58,154 nt of DNA. Source: Aeromonas rivuli. GTDB taxonomy: Bacteria > Pseudomonadota > Gammaproteobacteria > Enterobacterales > Aeromonadaceae. A program made the position numbers and the translations under genes. Positions within the stretch are counted from its first letter, which is position 1. Every line of letters starts with the position of its first letter. The notes beneath the pieces are model-generated. The model made no database searches and had not been told where the DNA came from. It saw nothing but the letters and a program-made list of their open reading frames with translations. The stretch spans positions 1 through 58,154 of the forward strand of contig NZ_CDBJ01000071.1 of assembly GCF_000820045.1 (NCBI RefSeq). Reading direction: 5' to 3'. This document shows positions 52,925-58,154 of the stretch, piece after piece.

Positions 52925-55410
52925 AGCTGAGTCGACGCGACTTTATGAAGGCCAACGCGGTCGCAGCCGCGGCGGCCGTGGCCGGTGTCAGTGCTCCCGC
53001 CCTGGCGGCCAACCTGATCACCAGTACTGACAAGACTGCCATCAAATGGGACAAGGCACCCTGCCGCTTCTGCGGTACCGGCTGCTCCGTACTGGTGGGT
53101 TCCCAGGCCGGGCGCGTGGTGGCGACCCAGGGCGATCCGGAGGCCCCGGTCAACCGCGGTCTGAACTGCATCAAGGGCTATTTCCTGTCGAAAATCATGT
53201 ATGGCGAGGATCGCCTGACCCAGCCTCTGCTGCGCATGACCAATGGCAAGTTCGACAAGAATGGCGACTTCGCCCCCATCAGCTGGGATCAGGCGTTCGA
53301 CATCATGGCCGAGAAGTTCAAGGCCACCCTCAAAGAGAAGGGCCCGACCGCGGTTGGCATGTTCGGCTCCGGCCAGTGGACCGTCTGGGAAGGCTACGCC
53401 GCCTCCAAGCTGATGAAGGCGGGTTTCCGCTCCAATAACCTGGATCCCAACGCCCGTCACTGCATGGCCTCGGCCGTAGTCGGCTTCATGCGTACCTTCG
53501 GCATGGACGAACCCATGGGCTGTTACGATGACATCGAACAGGCGGACGCCTTCGTGTTGTGGGGCTCCAACATGGCCGAGATGCACCCCATCCTCTGGTC
53601 ACGGATCTCGGATCGCCGCCTCTCCCATCAAGAGGTGCAGGTGCATGTGCTCTCCACCTTCGAGCATCGCAGCTTCGAGCTGGCCGACAACGGCATGGTG
53701 TTCACGCCCCAGACCGACCTGGCGATCCTCAACTACATCGCCAACTACATCATCCAGAACGACAAGGTGAACTGGGAGTTCGTCAACAAGCACACCCAGT
53801 TCCGCAAGGGGGTCACCGACATCGGCTACGGCCTGCGTCCGACTCACCCGACCCAGCAGAAAGCCAAGAACCCGGACAGCGGCGACTCCACCCCGATGAG
53901 TTTCGACGACTTCGCCAAGTTCGTGGCCGATTACGATGTGGACTCGGTGGCCAAGCTCTCCGGTGTGCCCAAAGAGAAGCTGGAAAAATTGGCGCAGATC
54001 TATGCCGACCCAAGCAAGAAAGTGGTCTCCTACTGGACCATGGGCTTCAACCAGCACACCCGCGGCGTCTGGGCCAACAACCTCTGCTACAACATCCACC
54101 TGCTGACCGGCAAGATCTCCACCCCGGGCAGCGGTCCCTTCTCCCTGACCGGCCAGCCTTCCGCCTGTGGCACCGCCCGGGAAGTGGGCACCTTCGCCCA
54201 TCGCCTGCCCGCCGACATGGTGGTCACTGACCCCAAGCACCGCGCCATCGCCGAGAAGATCTGGAAACTGCCGGAAGGCACCATCCCGGACAAGGTGGGT
54301 TATCACGCCGTGCTGCAGAGCCGCATGCTCAAGGATGGCAAGCTCAATGCCTACTGGGTGATGTGCAACAACAACATGCAGGCCGGCCCGAACATGAACG
54401 AGGAGGGGCTGCCCGGTTATCGCAACCCGGCCAACTTCATCGTGGTCTCCGACCCGTACCCGACCGTGACCGCCCAGGCGGCCGATCTCATCTTGCCCAC
54501 CGCCATGTGGGTGGAGAAAGAGGGCGCCTATGGTAACGCCGAGCGCCGCACCCAGTTCTGGCACCAGCAGGTCAAGGCGCCGGAAGGGGCCAAGTCCGAC
54601 TTGTGGCAGCTGATGGAGTTTGCCAAGCGCTTCACCGTGGAAGAGGTGTGGCCGGCGGAACTTATCGCCAAGATGCCGGAAGTGAAAGGCAAGACCCTCT
54701 ATGAGGTGCTCTATCGCAACGGTCAGATCGATCAGTTCCCCAAAGCGCAGAGCAAAGGCGAGCTCAACGACGAGGCCGAGCACTTTGGCTTCTATGTGCA
54801 AAAAGGCCTGTTTGAGGAGTACGCCTCCTTCGGTCGCGGTCATGGTCATGACCTGGCACCCTTCGATCGTTACCACGAAGAGCGCGGCCTGCGCTGGCCC
54901 GTGGTCGATGGCAAGGAGACCCTGTGGCGCTATCGCGAAGGGTTCGACCCTTATGTGAAGGCGGGGGAGGGGGTGAACTTCTACGGCAAACCCGATGGCC
55001 GTGCGGTCATTTTCGCGCTGCCTTATGAGGCGGCCGCCGAGTCCCCGGACCAGGAGTTCGATCTCTGGCTCTCTACCGGCCGCGTGCTGGAGCACTGGCA
55101 CACCGGCACCATGACCCGTCGGGTGCCCGAGCTCTACCGCGCCTTCCCGGATGCGGTGCTGTTCATGCACCCGGAAGATGCCAAGGCTCGCGGCGTGCGC
55201 CGTGGTGAGGAGGTGATCGTCTCCTCCCGCCGGGGCGAGGTGAAGACCCGGGTCGAGACCCGTGGCCGCAACAAGCCGCCCAGAGGCCTGGTGTTCATGC
55301 CCTTCTTCGATGCGAGCCAGCTGGTCAACAAGTTGACCCTGGATGCCACGGATCCGCTCTCCAAAGAGACGGATTACAAGAAGTGTGCGGTCAAGGTCGC
55401 CAAGGCCTGA
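52921..55410 (+). CDS. napA: periplasmic nitrate reductase catalytic subunit
   Basis: An 829-residue molybdopterin oxidoreductase. The Tat signal is SRRDFMK at residues 4-10, ending near APALAAN. The [4Fe-4S] cluster motif CRFCGTGC is followed by the fourth Cys in NRGLNCIKG. The bis-MGD domain continues to the C-terminal dinucleotide-binding domain. It reduces nitrate to nitrite in the periplasm. Length matches the family. GAGGAAATGTC precedes the ATG, with stop/start overlap from the upstream junction ORF. Confidence 0.97.
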   Translation: MKLSRRDFMKANAVAAAAAVAGVSAPALAANLITSTDKTAIKWDKAPCRFCGTGCSVLVGSQAGRVVATQGDPEAPVNRGLNCIKGYFLSKIMYGEDRLTQPLLRMTNGKFDKNGDFAPISWDQAFDIMAEKFKATLKEKGPTAVGMFGSGQWTVWEGYAASKLMKAGFRSNNLDPNARHCMASAVVGFMRTFGMDEPMGCYDDIEQADAFVLWGSNMAEMHPILWSRISDRRLSHQEVQVHVLSTFEHRSFELADNGMVFTPQTDLAILNYIANYIIQNDKVNWEFVNKHTQFRKGVTDIGYGLRPTHPTQQKAKNPDSGDSTPMSFDDFAKFVADYDVDSVAKLSGVPKEKLEKLAQIYADPSKKVVSYWTMGFNQHTRGVWANNLCYNIHLLTGKISTPGSGPFSLTGQPSACGTAREVGTFAHRLPADMVVTDPKHRAIAEKIWKLPEGTIPDKVGYHAVLQSRMLKDGKLNAYWVMCNNNMQAGPNMNEEGLPGYRNPANFIVVSDPYPTVTAQAADLILPTAMWVEKEGAYGNAERRTQFWHQQVKAPEGAKSDLWQLMEFAKRFTVEEVWPAELIAKMPEVKGKTLYEVLYRNGQIDQFPKAQSKGELNDEAEHFGFYVQKGLFEEYASFGRGHGHDLAPFDRYHEERGLRWPVVDGKETLWRYREGFDPYVKAGEGVNFYGKPDGRAVIFALPYEAAAESPDQEFDLWLSTGRVLEHWHTGTMTRRVPELYRAFPDAVLFMHPEDAKARGVRRGEEVIVSSRRGEVKTRVETRGRNKPPRGLVFMPFFDASQLVNKLTLDATDPLSKETDYKKCAVKVAKA

Positions 55411-55429
55411 GGCAACAGGCATTGATGAG

Positions 55430-55484
55430 CGCCCGGCCGCCGGGCGACGCTCGTTTGCTACCCAGGGGCCTGCCCGGCGCGGGC
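55430..55484 (+). other. two GC-rich hairpins in the napA-napB gap
   Basis: CGCCCGG/CCGGGCG (55430-55446) and GCCCG/CGGGC (55472-55484) lie in the 105-bp untranslated spacer. No T-run follows. They may affect mRNA stability or set different napA and napB levels. Confidence 0.45.
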
Positions 55485-55515
55485 CCTTGCGGATAACATG
55501 TTCGGAGAAAAAATA

Positions 55516-55974
55516 ATGAAGAAGCTGATTGGAGCAATGTTGGCCTGCCTGATGGCGGGGAGTCTGATGGCTGCCGAGGCACCACAGGCCACCACCGAGA
55601 GCGGCGGCGTCAAGTCCCTGCGCAACAGTGCGGATCTTGCCGTCGAGGCACCCGCGGCCCAGATGAAGAACTTTCGCAAGGATGGCGATCTTTATACCCG
55701 CCAATACATGCATCAGCCACCGCTGATCCCCCATGACATTCGCAACTATGAGATAGACAAGAAGGTCAACAAGTGCCTGGCCTGTCATAGCTTCAAGAAT
55801 GCCACCGCCATGAAGGCGCCCAAGATAAGCCCGACCCATTTCGAGTCGCGAGATGGCCTGACCCTGGGCGAAGTCTCGCCGCGCCGCTACTTCTGCTTGC
55901 AGTGTCATGTACCGCAGACCGATGCCAAGCCGCTGGTGGACAATACTTTCAAACCGGTCGATGCGCTGAACTAA
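55516..55974 (+). CDS. napB: periplasmic nitrate reductase diheme cytochrome c subunit
   Basis: A 152-residue NapB with signal peptide MKKLIGAMLACLMAGSLMAAE and two CxxCH heme motifs (CLACH, about residue 88; CLQCH, about residue 128). Axial His residues are in MHQPPLIPHDI. It passes electrons from NapC to NapA. The start at 55516 was chosen for the signal peptide and GGAGAAAAA before it. Confidence 0.95.
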   Translation: MKKLIGAMLACLMAGSLMAAEAPQATTESGGVKSLRNSADLAVEAPAAQMKNFRKDGDLYTRQYMHQPPLIPHDIRNYEIDKKVNKCLACHSFKNATAMKAPKISPTHFESRDGLTLGEVSPRRYFCLQCHVPQTDAKPLVDNTFKPVDALN

Positions 55975-55985
55975 GGAGTCATTAG

Positions 55986-56576
55986 ATGAAATTACCCGGT
56001 TTTGTGCAGCGGATCTGGACCACCTTCAAGTCGCCCTCCAAGGCGGCGCTCTGGGTGCTGCTGATGATGGGCTTCTTCGGCGGTGTCATCTTCTGGGGCG
56101 GTTTCAACACCGCCATGGAAGCCTCCAACACCGAGAAGTTCTGCACCGGCTGTCACGAGATGAAAGACAACGTCTTCGTCGAGTATCGCGACACCATCCA
56201 CTATGCCAACCGTTCCGGGGTGCGGGCCAGCTGCCCCGATTGCCACGTCCCCCACGAGTGGACTTACAAGATCATTCGCAAGGTGCAGGCCTCCAAGGAG
56301 CTGTGGGGCATGTTGACCGGCAAGGTGGATACCCGCGAGAAATTCGAGTCTCACCGCCGTGAGATGGCGGAGCGAGAGTGGCAGCGGATGAAAGACACGG
56401 ATTCGAGGGAGTGCCGCAACTGTCACAACTTCGAGTACATGGACTTCTCCTTGCAAGGACGGCGCGCCGCTCAGATGCACGCCACCAACCTGGCCAGTGG
56501 CGAGAATACCTGCGTCGATTGCCACAAGGGGATTGCGCACCAGCTGCCTGACATGACAGGGGTCAAGGGATTCTGA
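55986..56576 (+). CDS. napC: membrane-anchored tetraheme cytochrome c (quinol dehydrogenase)
   Basis: A 196-residue NapC/NirT-type cytochrome. One N-terminal transmembrane helix ([21 protein letters not shown], about residues 20-38) precedes four CxxCH motifs: CTGCH, CPDCH, CRNCH and CVDCH. It oxidises menaquinol and feeds NapB. napG and napH are absent, so NapC is the only quinol route encoded here. It ends the nap operon before a strong terminator. Confidence 0.95.
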   Translation: MKLPGFVQRIWTTFKSPSKAALWVLLMMGFFGGVIFWGGFNTAMEASNTEKFCTGCHEMKDNVFVEYRDTIHYANRSGVRASCPDCHVPHEWTYKIIRKVQASKELWGMLTGKVDTREKFESHRREMAEREWQRMKDTDSRECRNCHNFEYMDFSLQGRRAAQMHATNLASGENTCVDCHKGIAHQLPDMTGVKGF

Positions 56577-56594
56577 TCGGAGTACCTTCGCAAG

Positions 56595-56618
56595 ACAGGC
56601 CGGGTTAGCCCGGCCTGT
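56595..56618 (+). terminator. intrinsic terminator after napC
   Basis: A perfect 10-bp stem ACAGGCCGGG / CCCGGCCTGT with a TTAG loop lies 18 bp after napC. The T-tract is short (TGTTGCT). Confidence 0.7.
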
Positions 56619-56815
56619 TGCTATGAGCCTGAATGGGCGCTGCGAGCAGATTAATGAGCCTATTCACCCCACTCCCCGACAACTTTTGGTAGAATCCATC
56701 CCCAGCAAGGATATTGCCAATCAGATCCAATTGGCTGGCCTCGCCCCTGGCTGGCGTACCGCAAGCATCCTACCCCCTCTTCGCCTCGTGCTCGATGATT
56801 TACAGGAATTGTTCA

Positions 56816-57328
56816 ATGGCAGCAGACATCAGCGAATTCACCCCCCTCAACATTGCCGTTCTGACGGTCTCTGACAGCCGAGGCGCCGCCGACGACAGCT
56901 CGGGGGATTACCTGGCATCGGCCCTGACCGAGGCGGGACATCAGCTGACGGATAGAGCGTTGTGCGCCGACAACTTGTTCCGGGTACGGGCTCAGGTCAG
57001 CCAGTGGATCGTTGATGAGAGTGTGCAGGTGGTGTTGATCAATGGCGGCACCGGCTTCAATGAGCAAAACCGGGTTCCGGAGGCGGTGGGTGTGCTGTTC
57101 GAACGCACCGTGCAGGGCTTTGGCGAGATGTTCCGTCAGCTCTCGTTTGCCGAGATCAAGGGCTCGGCCATGCAGAGCCGCGCCCTGGCCGGGCTCGCCA
57201 ACCGCACCCTTATCTGCTGTTTGCCCGGATCCACGGGGGCCTGCCAACTGGGGTGGGAGAAGCTGATCCGGGATCAGCTCGATGTCCGCACCCGGCCATG
57301 CAACTTCGCGACCCAGCTGATCAGATGA
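56816..57328 (+). CDS. moaB: molybdenum cofactor biosynthesis protein B
   Basis: A 170-residue MoaB starting MAADISEFTPLNIAVLTVSDSRGAADDSSGDYL. The molybdopterin-binding motif INGGTGFNEQNR and the segment LFRQLSFAEIKGSAMQSRALAG are typical. It adenylylates or assists in molybdopterin handling; E. coli MoaB is dispensable. The upstream open frame to 56714 was rejected for lack of family sequence. AGGAA precedes ATG. It opens the moaBCDE unit. Confidence 0.94.
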   Translation: MAADISEFTPLNIAVLTVSDSRGAADDSSGDYLASALTEAGHQLTDRALCADNLFRVRAQVSQWIVDESVQVVLINGGTGFNEQNRVPEAVGVLFERTVQGFGEMFRQLSFAEIKGSAMQSRALAGLANRTLICCLPGSTGACQLGWEKLIRDQLDVRTRPCNFATQLIR

Positions 57329-57389
57329 TCCGCGCCATCCTTTCCTTTTCGGGGCGGCATACCGCGCCATCAGTGATGAGTAACAGCCA

Positions 57390-57905
57390 ATGAGTTTGAC
57401 CCATCTCAACCAGAGCGGCGAGGCCCACATGGTGGACGTCACCGACAAGCAGGTCACAGAACGTGAAGCCCGCGCCGAAGCCTTCGTGACCATGGCCCCC
57501 GCGACCCTGGCCCTGATCCTCGGCGGTCAGCACCACAAGGGCGACGTGTTCGCCACCGCCCGCATCGCCGGCATCATGGCGGCCAAGAAGACTGCCGACC
57601 TCATTCCCCTCTGCCATCCTCTGGCTCTCACCAAGGTGGAGGTAGAGATAGAACCCCAGTCCGAGCACAATAGGGTCCATATTCGCACCCTCTGCAAGCT
57701 CTCCGGCAAGACCGGGGTGGAGATGGAAGCGCTCACCGCGGCGTCCGTGGCGGCGCTCACCATCTACGACATGTGCAAGGCGGTGCAAAAGGACATGGTG
57801 ATCGAGCAAGTCAGGCTGGTGGAGAAGAAAGGCGGCAAGTCCGGCCACTTCCTGGCCCCGGCTGCCGATGGCGGTGCACAACAGAATGCGAGAGAGCCGT
57901 CATGA
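57390..57905 (+). CDS. moaC: cyclic pyranopterin monophosphate synthase
   Basis: A 171-residue MoaC starting [31 protein letters not shown]. Conserved blocks are [18 protein letters not shown] and [22 protein letters not shown], including the catalytic His and Asp/Lys residues. It converts the MoaA product to cPMP. Slightly longer than the common 161 residues, owing to its C-terminal tail. Its stop overlaps the moaD start. Confidence 0.95.
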   Translation: MSLTHLNQSGEAHMVDVTDKQVTEREARAEAFVTMAPATLALILGGQHHKGDVFATARIAGIMAAKKTADLIPLCHPLALTKVEVEIEPQSEHNRVHIRTLCKLSGKTGVEMEALTAASVAALTIYDMCKAVQKDMVIEQVRLVEKKGGKSGHFLAPAADGGAQQNAREPS

Positions 57906-58147
57906 TCAAGGTACTGTTTTTTGCCCAAGTGCGTGAGCTGGTTGGCTGCGACGAGCTCAGTCTGCCCTGCGACTATGCCAGCGCCGAAGATCTGCGCAGC
58001 GCGCTGTGCGTGCGCGGTGACAAGTGGGCTCTGGCGCTCGAGTCCGGCAAGTTGCTGGTGGCGATCAACCAGACCCTGGTGCCGCTCACCACGGCGCTTG
58101 CCGATGGCGATGAAGTGGCCTTCTTCCCCCCTGTGACCGGAGGCTGA
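57902..58147 (+). CDS. moaD: molybdopterin synthase sulfur-carrier subunit
   Basis: An 81-residue ubiquitin-like MoaD ending in the required Gly-Gly (PPVTGG), which carries the thiocarboxylate for molybdopterin synthase. It starts [19 protein letters not shown] in an ATGA overlap with moaC. The final bases (GATGCCATG) contain candidate start codons for moaE at 58147 or 58152, but the window ends there, so moaE cannot be confirmed. Confidence 0.94.
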   Translation: MIKVLFFAQVRELVGCDELSLPCDYASAEDLRSALCVRGDKWALALESGKLLVAINQTLVPLTTALADGDEVAFFPPVTGG

Positions 58148-58154
58148 TGCCATG

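Noticed and set aside
56640..56815. In-frame N-terminal extension of moaB and a TAGAAT promoter at about 56690
   Set aside because: The extension has no MoaB similarity, and no -35 element lies at proper distance from TAGAAT, so neither was annotated.
1..58154. CRISPR arrays, tRNA/rRNA genes, insertion sequences, phage or defence genes
   Set aside because: None was seen on reading both strands; there are no regularly spaced repeats, transposase motifs or integrase genes.

Overview
The window reads as ordinary chromosome of a GC-rich, polarly flagellated, facultatively anaerobic gammaproteobacterium. Protein similarity and gene order (flgNMA-cheVR-flgBCDEFGHIJKL, flrABC, periplasmic nitrate reductase, LuxU-like phosphotransferase) point most strongly to Aeromonas. 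This assignment comes from recognition of families and synteny, not from a database search. No rRNA, tRNA, CRISPR array, insertion sequence or prophage was seen.

Layout. 0.2-3.4 kb: a 2-oxoacid dehydrogenase operon (E1 alpha, E1 beta, E2, no E3), then a cold-shock protein gene. 4-15 kb: mixed housekeeping and accessory genes (small conserved hypotheticals, two peptide-type ABC binding proteins, two EamA exporters, an HD-GYP phosphodiesterase, rsuA, yfcE). 15.4-29.7 kb: flagellar hook/basal-body locus with chemotaxis genes cheV and cheR. Recognisable sigma-28 and sigma-54 promoters split it into flgMN, flgA, flgBCDE and flgFGHIJKL units. 29.8-31.5 kb: an M-box magnesium riboswitch followed by mgtE. 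31.5-35.7 kb: ppk-ppx with a Pho box, and a GcvR-like ACT protein. 35.9-41.1 kb: a DUF2726/zinc-finger protein and the flagellar master regulators flrA and flrBC. 41.3-47 kb: ybgI, a LuxU-like Hpt protein, yvcK/ybhK, and a FIST-domain protein coupled to a hybrid histidine kinase. 47-47.5 kb: AT-rich, highly structured non-coding DNA. 47.5-58.15 kb: a nitrate-respiration module. narP-narQ is divergent from a molybdenum-cofactor riboswitch plus moaA, then napFDABC, then moaBCD running off the window. The regulator, the enzyme and the cofactor pathway of periplasmic nitrate reductase therefore sit together.

The most unusual observation is a recurring structure at operon junctions. At four co-directional gene boundaries (E1beta/E2, flgB/flgC, flrB/flrC, napD/napA) an extra segment of about 90-130 bp lies between the genes. 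It looks like a tandem duplication spanning the junction: a copy of the 3' end of the upstream gene is placed again directly before the downstream start. At three of them the insert forms one small ORF of 31-36 codons that overlaps the upstream stop and the downstream start by ATGA at both ends. At the fourth it is two overlapping mini-ORFs. The napD copy is the clearest (about 82% identical over 99 bp by hand count), flrB is diverged but alignable, E1beta/E2 is short, and flgB/flgC is only suggestive. Other regulatory findings are the two riboswitches, the Pho box, the flagellar sigma-factor promoters, and a candidate small RNA near 47.2 kb.
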